NCBI RefSeq assembly: GCF_009602465.1
Contig: NZ_WBKP01000011.1
Location: forward strand, 1 to 64,000
Source: Cumulibacter manganitolerans
Lineage (GTDB): Bacteria; Actinomycetota; Actinomycetes; Mycobacteriales; Antricoccaceae
DNA: 64,000 nucleotides
Direction of reading: 5' to 3'
Shown: one piece after another, positions 26,514-34,151 of the stretch
Layout: the number at the start of each line of letters is the position of its first letter
Position numbering within the stretch: the first letter of the stretch is position 1
Program-made: the position numbers and the translations under genes
Notes under the pieces: model-generated
Database searches by the model: none
What the model was told of the DNA's origin: nothing
What the model saw: only the letters and a program-made list of their open reading frames with translations

Positions 26514-27100
26514 CCTTCCGACCCTACGACCGTGCGCTCGGCGATCGGCTTGAGACCGCAGGCCGCGGCGAAGCCGTCGGACTCGATACCGAGCGCCACG
26601 TTGGTGCGGGTGGTGAGGTTCGCGAACCCGATGATCGCCGTGAGCTCGACGAGCGCGGCGTCGCCCAGCTGGGCGCGCAACGAGGCCACCATCTCGTCGG
26701 TCACCGTCGGCTCGGTCGATGTCATCGCCTCGGCGTACGCCAGCACCTCACGCTCGAGCGGGGAGAAAGCGCCGGAGGCGCGCCACCGCGGGATCTCCCG
26801 CGCCTTGGTCACGTCGAGGTTCTTGTTGTAGGTCTCGAAGTAGTTGAAGTCCAGGCACCAGCTGCAGCCCACCTGGGCGGCCACCGCCATGTGCGCGAAC
26901 GACTTGAGCTGCTCGTCGCACGCATCCCACTTCTTGACCTTGCCGCCGACGCCGGCCATGCCCATCAGCACCTTCTGGTTGTGCCAGTAGACACCGAGCG
27001 AGGTCGGGACCCGCCCGAGGGTCTTCTTCGCGAACCGCTTGATCAGCAGCCCCTTGAAGCCGAGGATCTGGGCGGGCGGGATGCGAGTCGTTCCGGTCAT
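26510..27100 (-). CDS. Carboxymuconolactone-decarboxylase/AhpD-like COE protein paired with ECF41
   Basis: This 196-residue helical AhpD-like protein has a CxxC pair (GCSWCLDFN). The His that follows the pair in typical AhpD/CMD proteins (CxxCxxxH) is Asn here, so the peroxidase chemistry may differ. Carboxymuconolactone decarboxylases are one class of the COE partner genes that ECF41 sigma factors control. ATG 27100 is set by AGGAGG at 27106-27111. It is the only target promoter of the sigma factor seen in the window. Confidence 0.88.
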   Translation of the reverse strand: MTGTTRIPPAQILGFKGLLIKRFAKKTLGRVPTSLGVYWHNQKVLMGMAGVGGKVKKWDACDEQLKSFAHMAVAAQVGCSWCLDFNYFETYNKNLDVTKAREIPRWRASGAFSPLEREVLAYAEAMTSTEPTVTDEMVASLRAQLGDAALVELTAIIGFANLTTRTNVALGIESDGFAAACGLKPIAERTVVGSEG

Positions 27101-27132
27101 GTCGTCCTCCTGTCGAGTGGATACGACATGGA

Positions 27133-27159
27133 GACGCCGTCCGGTGGCCAGTTGTGACA
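27133..27159 (-). promoter_or_regulatory. ECF41-type promoter of the COE-sigma operon
   Basis: On the minus strand, TGTCACA (27159-27153), a 16-bp spacer and CGTC (27136-27133) match the published ECF41 consensus exactly. Predicted transcription start is near 27126, leaving a short leader containing AGGAGG before ATG 27100. Confidence 0.88.
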
Positions 27160-27203
27160 CACCCGCGCGGCGGGTCGCCTTAGTGGGCTCGCTCCAGCCG
27201 GCG

Positions 27204-28121
27204 CTACTTGGCGCCGCCGGCTGTCGGCCAGACCTCGTTCTTGCGCGCGGGCAGCATCACGCCGGACTCCAGGAAGTCATCCGCGCCCGGTACGCCGCTC
27301 GGCACGATCGACTCACCGTTCGTGACGACCTGCCAGTGACCGTGGTTCATCTCGTGCAGGCTCAACGCAGCCTGCGTGGCGTTGTGGAACCCCTGGATGT
27401 CGGTGGTCTGGTTGACCGACTCCTTGATCATCATCGAGGTCATCGTCGGACGCTTGGCGATCCGTCGCGCGAATTCGAGAGTCTTTTCCTCGAGATCGTC
27501 GTTGGGGAAGATCTTGCTGACCATGCCCAGCCGGTAGGCCTCTTCGGCATCGATCCCGTCGCCGGTCAGGAGGAGCTCCTTCGTCTTTCGTGCCCCGAAC
27601 TCCCACGGATGAGCGAAGTACTCCACGCCGCACATGCCAAGCCGCGAGCCGACCGGGTCGCAGAAGAACGCATCCTCGCTCGCGACGATCAGGTCGCAGC
27701 ACCACATGAGCATGAGACCCCCGGCGATGACCGGGCCGTTCACCGACGCAATCGTGATCTTGCGAAGGTCGCGCCAGCGGCGGGTGTTCGACAGGTAGTA
27801 GTGCCACTCCTGGCGCCAGGTGCGTTCGATTGCGGCGTACGACCCGCCGTCCGACTGGTACGACGGATGCTGGCCGGGTCCGGGCTCGCGCTCGGCGACG
27901 CCCTCCCGCGAACCGAGATCGTGACCGGACGAGAAGGAGGGTCCTTCGCCTCGCAGCACGACCACCCGGACCGTGTCGTCCTTCTCGGCAGCACGGAACG
28001 CCTCGTCCAGCTCGACGAGCAGCCCTCGGTTCTGGGCGTTGCGTTGTTTCGGCCGATTCAGCGAGATGACGGCGATCCGTCCGTCGTCCACCGTCTCATA
28101 GCTGATCCATCGGGTGTCCAT
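27204..28121 (-). CDS. Crotonase-fold protein (enoyl-CoA hydratase/isomerase family)
   Basis: This 305-residue protein is ~45 residues longer than a standard hydratase because of an insertion at about 75-115 (GVAEREPGPGQHPSYQSDGG region). It has an oxyanion-hole motif (FSSGHDLGS) and NGPVIAGGLMLMWCCDLIVA. The two catalytic Glu positions carry other residues, so hydration is doubtful; isomerase, lyase or a degradative role remains open. Isolated gene with no obvious pathway neighbours; its relatives are common in mycobacteria and other lipid-degrading actinobacteria. Confidence 0.82.
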   Translation of the reverse strand: MDTRWISYETVDDGRIAVISLNRPKQRNAQNRGLLVELDEAFRAAEKDDTVRVVVLRGEGPSFSSGHDLGSREGVAEREPGPGQHPSYQSDGGSYAAIERTWRQEWHYYLSNTRRWRDLRKITIASVNGPVIAGGLMLMWCCDLIVASEDAFFCDPVGSRLGMCGVEYFAHPWEFGARKTKELLLTGDGIDAEEAYRLGMVSKIFPNDDLEEKTLEFARRIAKRPTMTSMMIKESVNQTTDIQGFHNATQAALSLHEMNHGHWQVVTNGESIVPSGVPGADDFLESGVMLPARKNEVWPTAGGAK

Positions 28122-28247
28122 GGGTTCTCCATTCGTCGTGCCGCGTGCGGAGGGTCAGACCGGTGCTCCTGGTCGTGACCGTACGTCGAAGGCGCCGCGC
28201 GGTCACCACCAGGAGCGTCCACCGAGTTCCGCGCATAGGGTTGCGCC

Positions 28248-28508
28248 ATGAGCGATAAGAATGCCCACGATTCGGACGCCGACGAGCCGGAGATGCTCGG
28301 TGCGACGGAACCGGACCAGTCCGGAGCGGTGAAGGACCCCGAGGACTGGGTCAGCGGGGATGAGCCGATGACCGATGCCCAGCGCAGCTACCTCGACACC
28401 CTCGCGCGCCAGGCCGGTGAGCAGATCCCCGCCGACCTGACGAAGGCGGAGGCCTCCGAGCACATCGACCGACTGAAGTCCAGCACCGGGCGGGAGTCGA
28501 CCTCCTGA
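28248..28508 (+). CDS. DUF3072 family protein
   Basis: This 86-residue acidic cytoplasmic protein has a disordered N-terminal half. The conserved DUF3072 module is at about 35-80 (PMTDAQRSYLDTLARQAGEQ; LTKAEASEHIDRL), a short helical SAP-like segment. No function is known. It is convergent with recQ, 7 bp apart. Confidence 0.85.
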   Translation: MSDKNAHDSDADEPEMLGATEPDQSGAVKDPEDWVSGDEPMTDAQRSYLDTLARQAGEQIPADLTKAEASEHIDRLKSSTGRESTS

Positions 28509-28515
28509 GCGGGGC

Positions 28516-30174
28516 CTAGGTGACGACGCGGACGAGCAGATCGTCGTCCTGCTCGACGAGCTCCAGCGCCAGCTCGCGATAGCCCACCGAATCGAACAGC
28601 ACCACGATCCGGTCCGGCTGGGTGCCCATCACGATGCCTGAGCCCCAATCCCGGTGGGAGACCGGTGTCTGGATCGGCCAGGCCGAGTCGTGCGTGGCGG
28701 CGTCCTCCGTGTTCGCCGCGGAGGCGGGATCCTCGCAGGTGTCGCAGTTGTGGCAGCGCTCATCGGTCTGCTCGCCGAAGTAGTTCAGCAGCCGGACGCG
28801 TCGGCACTGCGTGGTCTCGGCGTAGCCCCGGAGCATCTCGATACGAGATTCCTCGACGCGGCGCTGGTTCTCGGCATCCTCCAGGGCGGTCTGGACCGCC
28901 TGCCGCGCCGTCACTCCCGGTGCAGCCCGATGGCCGCGGCGCGAGGTCAGGACGCTGCCGCTGTGCTCCAGCAAGTTCAGCACCCGCGTCTGGGTGCGAG
29001 GTCGTAGCCCGGTGTGCTCGGCCAACGGTGTGCGGCGGATCGGGCCGTGCTCCTGGACCGCCCGAAATACCGCCTTGAGCTCGGCTTGGGACGGGGGACC
29101 GCCGGCGAAGAACCGCTGCAGGCCCAGGTCTTGCGGTCGGTAATGCAGCACCGCGTGCGCGGGCGCGTTGTCGCGGCCGGCTCGCCCGATCTCCTGGTAG
29201 TAGCTGTCCAGCGAGTCGGGGCAGTGCGCGTGTACCACGAACCTGACATCGGGCTTGTCGATGCCCATCCCGAAGGCGTTCGTGGCGACCACCACGTCGA
29301 GCTCGCCGTCGAGGAAGCGCTGGTGCGCATCATCTCGCTCGGCCTGCTTACGACCGGCGTGATACGCCGCCGTCCGCAGCCCGCGCTCCGCCAGCCCGGC
29401 GGCGTACTGCTCGGCCTCGCGACGCGTCGCGACGTAGACCAGCCCTTGGCCGGACAGCTGCTGGACCTGATCGAGCACCGCGTCCTGCTTCGCGGCGTCC
29501 TCGTGATGATGCTGCACCCGCAGGGCGATGTTGGGCCGATCGAAGCTCTGCACGATCACCAGCGGGTCGCGCAAGCCCAGCCGCTCGATGATATCGGCGC
29601 GTGTCGGGGGAGCCGCGGTAGCGGTCAGCGCGATCGTGGTCGGGCGGCCGAGCCTTTCCCGGACGTTGCCCAGCGCGAGGTAGTCGGGGCGGAAATCCTG
29701 GCCCCAGGACGACACGCAGTGCGCCTCGTCGACGACCAGCAGGGTCGGCCGCAGCCCGCACAGTCGCTGCACCGTCTCCTCGCGGGCCAGCTGCTCGGGG
29801 GCGAGGAACAGGAACCTCGCGTCTCCCGCCTCGAGCGCCGCCCAGGCAGCCTTCTCGCGGCGCACGCCCACCCGGGAATTGAGCACGAATGCCCGCTCAG
29901 CCCCGAGTGCCTCGTTGATGGCGGCCACCTGATCGTGCTGCAGCGCGATCAGCGGAGACACGACGACCGCCGTACCGGACGACACCATCGCGGCGACCTG
30001 GTAGATCGCCGACTTGCCATGACCGGTCGGCATGACCGCCAGCACATCCCGGCCGCTCACCGCCGCCCGGACGGCATCGCGCTGGCCCTCACGGAACTCG
30101 TCGATGCCGAACTGCGCGGCCGCCTCTTCCAGCGCCCGCTCGCCATGCTGCGCGGTCTCGTCGCTCATCTGCAC
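28516..30174 (-). CDS. recQ: RecQ family ATP-dependent DNA helicase with DUF3553-like C-terminus
   Basis: This 552-residue superfamily 2 helicase has Q-motif FREGQRDAV, Walker A MPTGHGKS, DEAH box VVDEAHCVSSWGQDFRP, motif III LTATA and motif VI QEIGRAGRD. A zinc-binding segment follows (CRRVRLLNYFGE, then CHNCDTCED). In place of a standard winged-helix/HRDC tail, the last ~50 residues (SHRDWGSGIVMG; VVLFDSVGYRELALELV) resemble a DUF3553 small beta-barrel. GTG 30174 with GGAAGGAAG upstream is chosen; ATG 30168 is possible. Confidence 0.92.
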   Translation of the reverse strand: MQMSDETAQHGERALEEAAAQFGIDEFREGQRDAVRAAVSGRDVLAVMPTGHGKSAIYQVAAMVSSGTAVVVSPLIALQHDQVAAINEALGAERAFVLNSRVGVRREKAAWAALEAGDARFLFLAPEQLAREETVQRLCGLRPTLLVVDEAHCVSSWGQDFRPDYLALGNVRERLGRPTTIALTATAAPPTRADIIERLGLRDPLVIVQSFDRPNIALRVQHHHEDAAKQDAVLDQVQQLSGQGLVYVATRREAEQYAAGLAERGLRTAAYHAGRKQAERDDAHQRFLDGELDVVVATNAFGMGIDKPDVRFVVHAHCPDSLDSYYQEIGRAGRDNAPAHAVLHYRPQDLGLQRFFAGGPPSQAELKAVFRAVQEHGPIRRTPLAEHTGLRPRTQTRVLNLLEHSGSVLTSRRGHRAAPGVTARQAVQTALEDAENQRRVEESRIEMLRGYAETTQCRRVRLLNYFGEQTDERCHNCDTCEDPASAANTEDAATHDSAWPIQTPVSHRDWGSGIVMGTQPDRIVVLFDSVGYRELALELVEQDDDLLVRVVT

Positions 30175-30342
30175 GTGCTTCCTTCCGGCTCGTGGGTACG
30201 CAAGCCTCCGGCCCAGCGCCGTCTCGGGCGGGGCCGGGACAGGCGTCCGTCACGCATCTTCGTGCCCCAGGAGGGCGGGAAGTATGCGCAGCGACCACCC
30301 GAAGGTTCCTGGCGGAGCGGGGACGCCGTTCGCGACGGCCGG

Positions 30343-30792
30343 TCAGTCGGTGTCGGGACGCCGCCGAGCCCGCTTGATCTCCGACCGCTGACGCTTGCCC
30401 TCGAGCCGGCGACGTTGCGACCCGCGCGTCGGCCGGGTCGGCTTCCGTGGCACCGGTGGCGCGACGGCGTCCCGGAGCAGCTCGGCGAGCCGCCGCCGGG
30501 CCGCCGCCCGGTTCTGGCGCTGCGAACGGTGCTCCTCCGCGCTGACCCACAGCACCGTGCCCGCGAGCCTCGACGAGAGCCGGTCGAGCACCCGCGCCCG
30601 CTGCGTGTCGCTGAACGCGGACGACGTGCCGACGTCGAGCCCGAGCTGGACTCGGGAGTCCGTGGTGTTCACACCTTGGCCGCCGGGGCCGGAGGACCGG
30701 GAGAACTGTTCCGTGAGCTCGCCGGCCGGGACGCTGAGGCCGCGGGGAGCACCGGGGCCGGGCTCCACGCGCAGGTCGTCCATAACGCTCAT
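30343..30792 (-). CDS. arfB: Alternative ribosome-rescue factor ArfB (peptidyl-tRNA hydrolase)
   Basis: This 149-residue protein resembles release-factor domain 3. The catalytic GGQ is in SSGPGGQGVNTTDSRVQL, and a strongly basic C-terminal tail (RGSQRRRLEGKRQRSEIKRA) occupies the mRNA channel of stalled ribosomes. Starts at 30792 (ATG) or 30783 (ATG) are both possible, and no strong ribosome-binding site decides. It hydrolyses peptidyl-tRNA on ribosomes stalled without a stop codon. Confidence 0.92.
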   Translation of the reverse strand: MSVMDDLRVEPGPGAPRGLSVPAGELTEQFSRSSGPGGQGVNTTDSRVQLGLDVGTSSAFSDTQRARVLDRLSSRLAGTVLWVSAEEHRSQRQNRAAARRRLAELLRDAVAPPVPRKPTRPTRGSQRRRLEGKRQRSEIKRARRRPDTD

Positions 30793-30876
30793 CGTCTCGC
30801 TCGATGACGATGTCGACAACCGCGGGTGCCTCCGCCAGGATGAAGGCGGTCCTGCACCTCTCTCCTCGGAGCCCTC

Positions 30877-31518
30877 ATGTCGCGTACCCGAGTCCACAAC
30901 CTGTTCGTCTCCTCGGACGGGTACGCCGCCGGTGAGCAGGTGACCTTCGAGAAGCCCATCGGGGACGCCGCCGCCCTCTTCGGCAGGTTCGACGGACGCG
31001 TCATCGACGGTGTGCACCACATCGACGAACCGGTCACCGTCGACCGCGCGCTGTTCAGCATGTGGGGCCAGGGGATCGGCGCGGAGATCATGGGACGGCG
31101 CAAGTTCGGGCCTCAGCAAGGCGCCTGGCCGGACGACGGCTGGCAGGGCTGGTGGGGTGACGCGCCACCGTTCCGTACGCCGGTCTTCGTCCTCACCCAT
31201 CACCCGCGCGAGGCGCTGTACTTCGACAACGGCACCAGCTTCCACTTCGTGGACGCCGCGCCGCAGGAGGCACTCCGCCTGGCGCAGGAGGCGGCCGGCG
31301 GGCTGGACGTGCGGCTCGGCGGCGGCCCGTCGTCGGTGCGGCAGTTCCTGGAGGCGGACCTGGTCGACTTCCTGCACGTGGCGATCGTCCCGGTCGTGCT
31401 CGGTGCCGGCGTGCGCATCTGGGACCACCTCGCCGGGCTGGAGCAGCGCTTCACCGTCGAGTCGATCAGCACCTCCAGCGGCCTGACGCACCAGCTGTGG
31501 AACCGCAACCCCCGCTGA
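30877..31518 (+). CDS. Dihydrofolate reductase family (RibD C-terminal-like) protein
   Basis: This 213-residue RibD_C/DHFR-like protein has an N-terminal strand with NLFVSSDGYAAG and GRRKFGP, PVFVLTHHPR and the nucleotide-binding LGGGPSSVRQFLEADLVD. The C-terminal VPVVLGAGVRIW completes the fold. Such stand-alone proteins are common in actinobacteria; few have a known substrate. It is not the main folA, which has a different signature and length. Confidence 0.88.
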   Translation: MSRTRVHNLFVSSDGYAAGEQVTFEKPIGDAAALFGRFDGRVIDGVHHIDEPVTVDRALFSMWGQGIGAEIMGRRKFGPQQGAWPDDGWQGWWGDAPPFRTPVFVLTHHPREALYFDNGTSFHFVDAAPQEALRLAQEAAGGLDVRLGGGPSSVRQFLEADLVDFLHVAIVPVVLGAGVRIWDHLAGLEQRFTVESISTSSGLTHQLWNRNPR

Positions 31519-31550
31519 GCGCGAGTTCGCAGGGCAACGCACCCCGCATC

Positions 31551-31578
31551 ACCGCTGCGGGCCAGGGCCCGCAGCGGT
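31551..31578. terminator. Bidirectional terminator hairpin, 13-bp perfect stem
   Basis: ACCGCTGCGGGCC and GGCCCGCAGCGGT form a perfect stem with a 2-base loop between the convergent DHFR-family and hchA genes. Confidence 0.8.
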
Positions 31579-31589
31579 GACGCGACCGG

Positions 31590-32450
31590 TCAGCTGCCGA
31601 ACTTCTCCAGCAGGGCGAGGACGGCGTCCTTGCCCAGCTGGTTCGCGGCGAGCGGACTGTCGCCGGTCAGCAGGTTCCGGTCGCGGGTGGTCGCCCCGGT
31701 CATCTCGCTGTTCGTGATCTCGAGCCCGGCCTCCTTCAGCCGCTCTCCGAGGTTCCACGGCATCTGGCCGGGCAGGTAGCCGATCTCGATGTTGGCGCCG
31801 AGGTCGAGCGCGTCCGGGAACGCCACGATCTGGTACCCGGCGAACCGGTTCGCGTCGCGCCCGATACCGGCGGCGAGCAGGGCAGCCGGCCCGTGGCACA
31901 GGCTCACGATCAACCGATCGTTGTCCAGGAAGTAGTCGAGAGCCTGGGCCACATCGGCGCTGAACGGGATGCCATTCATCGCCCCATGACCTCCCGGAAT
32001 GAAGATCGCCGCGTAGTCCTCGAGCCCGCTCGCGACCACGTCGGCAAGCTTCTTCGGTGCCTTGAAGTCGTCCTTCGTCGCCTGCCAGGTCGCCTTGACC
32101 GCCTCGTCACCCGAGGGGAACGCCCACCACTCGAGCTTGCCCGGACCGCCGCTGACAGTGGCCACGTCGATGCGGTAGCCGGCCTGGGCCATGTGGTGGA
32201 TGGGCAGCAGGGTCTCGACAGGGTGGTTGCCGGTGGAGAAGAAGGTCTCGTTCTGCATGAGCATGTAGCGCTCGTCGGTGGCGATGACGAGCACCTTCCA
32301 GCGATCACCGGCGTACTTCTGCTCGGTCGCCAGACCGTCGAAGTCGGTCTTCGCGGCGGTGTACTGCGACAGGGAGTACGGCGACGGGAAGAACGCGCCG
32401 TCCTCCGCGGGGTCGGCGGCGGGCCGCTTGTCCTGGGTGTCCTCAGTCAT
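31590..32450 (-). CDS. hchA: DJ-1/PfpI family protein/nucleic acid deglycase HchA (Hsp31)
   Basis: This 286-residue protein matches E. coli HchA in length and layout. Nucleophile C185 with H186 is in SLCHGPAALLAAG, an aspartate near 213 can complete the triad (FPDALDLGAN), and the glutamine-amidotransferase-like IPGGHGAMNG is present. HchA removes methylglyoxal adducts from proteins and nucleotides and acts as a stress chaperone. Monocistronic. Confidence 0.9.
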   Translation of the reverse strand: MTEDTQDKRPAADPAEDGAFFPSPYSLSQYTAAKTDFDGLATEQKYAGDRWKVLVIATDERYMLMQNETFFSTGNHPVETLLPIHHMAQAGYRIDVATVSGGPGKLEWWAFPSGDEAVKATWQATKDDFKAPKKLADVVASGLEDYAAIFIPGGHGAMNGIPFSADVAQALDYFLDNDRLIVSLCHGPAALLAAGIGRDANRFAGYQIVAFPDALDLGANIEIGYLPGQMPWNLGERLKEAGLEITNSEMTGATTRDRNLLTGDSPLAANQLGKDAVLALLEKFGS

Positions 32451-32610
32451 GGGATTCCTTCCTGATCCTCACCGGCCGCGGTGGCGGTCGGCCAGCCGAC
32501 CATGGTGCACCCGATCTCCGGCGAATGCCGCAGGGACGGCGAAAACGGGTACTGCGGGCCGTGGGCCGGCGATGCTTGCGGCGCGCCCGGGACCGTGCCA
32601 CGGTGAGCCC

Positions 32611-32967
32611 ATGACTGGATATCACGATCATTCCGACACCAAGTTCATGCGCGACATCCGCGAAGGAGCACCGCGCGAGTTCGAGGCGTGGCTCAACCTC
32701 GACAAGATCGTGGCCATCGAGGACGGCGCCATCCCGCGGAAGTACCGCGAGCTGATCGCGCTCGCGGTCGCGCACGCGACGCAGTGCGTGTACTGCCTCG
32801 ACGCGCATGCGGCCGGGGCCGCGCAGGCCGGCGCCACGAAGAACGAGATCGCCGAGACCTCGATGCTCGCAGCGGCGCTGCGCGCCGGCGGCGGGGCGAC
32901 GCACGGCATGCTCGCGATGAAGTTCTTCGAGGAGCACTCGAAGAAGGCCGGCGGCGCGGACGACTGA
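32611..32967 (+). CDS. Carboxymuconolactone decarboxylase/AhpD-like protein
   Basis: This 118-residue protein has the complete AhpD core CxxCxxxH (CVYCLDAHAAGA) after LIALAVAHATQ, so it probably has thiol-peroxidase-type or redox-relay activity. Length is typical of the small CMD family. It is divergent from hchA, which deals with electrophile stress, and convergent with a TetR gene 3 bp away, so a shared stress response is possible but unproven. Confidence 0.88.
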   Translation: MTGYHDHSDTKFMRDIREGAPREFEAWLNLDKIVAIEDGAIPRKYRELIALAVAHATQCVYCLDAHAAGAAQAGATKNEIAETSMLAAALRAGGGATHGMLAMKFFEEHSKKAGGADD

Positions 32968-32970
32968 TCC

Positions 32971-33537
32971 TCAGGTCGACGGAGCGCCGAGCGCCAGCGC
33001 CACGACCGCTGCGGCGCCGGTCACGTCCGGCAGCGCGCCTCCCGAGCGCCGCGCGTTGGCATGGTCGAGCATCACCGATACGAACGTCTCCGCCGCCTGG
33101 CGGCGCAGCGTCTTGGCCAGCGCCCAGTCGACGGCCTGGTCGAGCGCCGACTCGGTGAGCTCGACCAGCGATCGGCGTAGGCGCCGCAGGTGGTCGCGTA
33201 CCTCCGGGTGGGTGCCGCTCTCGCGGAAGATGATCGTGCGCAGGACGAGCGAGTCGTGCGTGTCCATGCCGAGGCGGCGGTGCAGAGCCACCAGCGAGCC
33301 GGCGGGGTCACCGCGGCGGACGACGCCCTGCACGGCGTCCGCTGCCGGAGCGGGCAGCCGCTCGCCCAGCAAGGCGAGCAGCAGGTCGATCTTGCGCGGG
33401 AAGTAGTAGAAGACCAGTCCCTTCGGGACGTCGGCGGCACGGGCGATCCGCGCCGTCGGCGTGGCGTCGAAGCCCTCCTCGGCGAACAGCTCCTCGGCGG
33501 CATCCAGTATCCGGGCCCGGCGATCGGCCGTGGACAT
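32971..33537 (-). CDS. TetR family transcriptional regulator
   Basis: This 188-residue repressor has an N-terminal HTH (about 6-55; RILDAAEELFAEEGFDATPT, ARAADVPKGLVFYYFPRK). The ligand domain is unassigned. It is encoded just downstream of the SPW-repeat gene on the same strand. A perfect 16-bp palindrome with TetR-operator character lies over the promoter of that gene (34058-34073), which makes the SPW gene and perhaps corA likely targets. Confidence 0.9.
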   Translation of the reverse strand: MSTADRRARILDAAEELFAEEGFDATPTARIARAADVPKGLVFYYFPRKIDLLLALLGERLPAPAADAVQGVVRRGDPAGSLVALHRRLGMDTHDSLVLRTIIFRESGTHPEVRDHLRRLRRSLVELTESALDQAVDWALAKTLRRQAAETFVSVMLDHANARRSGGALPDVTGAAAVVALALGAPST

Positions 33538-33576
33538 CCCTGCTCCCTCCCGGCATCCGCGCGCCGACGACCGAAC

Positions 33577-33610
33577 GGACGGGCCCTCCCGGCGCTGAGA
33601 AGGCCCGTCC
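33577..33610. terminator. Hairpin between SPW-repeat and tetR genes
   Basis: GGACGGGCC (33577-33585) pairs with GGCCCGTCC (33602-33610) around a 16-base loop, 20 bp after the SPW gene stop on the minus strand. No T-tract is seen; it could be a partial terminator that lowers tetR expression from the SPW promoter. Confidence 0.6.
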
Positions 33611-33630
33611 TCGTACCTTGGGGCGCGCCG

Positions 33631-33987
33631 CTAGTGCGCCACCCTCGTGTGATGCATGCGCCCGTCGACCTGCGGCACTGCCAGGAAGCCGGCGACCAGC
33701 GTGACCGCTCCGACGATCCAGGCGGTCACCGCCATACTGGTCAGGTTGGTGAAGCCCATCACCCACGGCGAGATGATGAACAGCACGCCGAGCAGCATCA
33801 GACCGTACTCGGAGATGCGATCCTCGGGCATCGCCAGCGCCCACAGCGACGCCACCACGGTCACCACTCCCAGGACCACCATCGTCCACGTGGCGGTTCG
33901 GTCGGTGGTCGTCCAGATGGGTGAGAGTGCGGCGTACGCGCCCGCGATCAGCGTCACCCAGTCCTGCCACCGCGCCCACTTCTGCAT
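33631..33987 (-). CDS. SPW-repeat integral membrane protein
   Basis: This 118-residue protein has four TM helices arranged as two SPW repeats: LSPIW in the first and ISPWVMGF in the second. ATG 33987 is preceded by GGAGG. The family is of unknown function and often linked to envelope stress or small-ion transporters. It has a near-consensus promoter overlapped by a palindrome, so it is probably controlled by the neighbouring TetR protein. Confidence 0.88.
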   Translation of the reverse strand: MQKWARWQDWVTLIAGAYAALSPIWTTTDRTATWTMVVLGVVTVVASLWALAMPEDRISEYGLMLLGVLFIISPWVMGFTNLTSMAVTAWIVGAVTLVAGFLAVPQVDGRMHHTRVAH

Positions 33988-34045
33988 CAGAGGTACCTCC
34001 CCTTCGAGCGGACCCGTCGCTACCAAGGCGGGCCATGCACCTTCG

Positions 34046-34073
34046 ATTCTAATTTGATTGACCGGCCGGTCAA
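34046..34073 (-). promoter_or_regulatory. Promoter of the SPW gene with overlapping palindromic operator
   Basis: On the minus strand, -35 TTGACC (34073-34068) and -10 TAGAAT (34051-34046) are 16 bp apart. The perfect palindrome TTGACCGGCCGGTCAA (34058-34073) covers the -35 box. This is the classic geometry for TetR repression; the tetR gene is 0.5 kb away. It also lies 79 bp before corA on the other strand. Confidence 0.72.
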
Positions 34074-34151
34074 GACCTGTCGCGCGCAATTCTGGGCCGT
34101 CGGCGGTCCGGCTTCGGCGTCGGCGGGACGACCGTGCCGGATACTGGGCGG

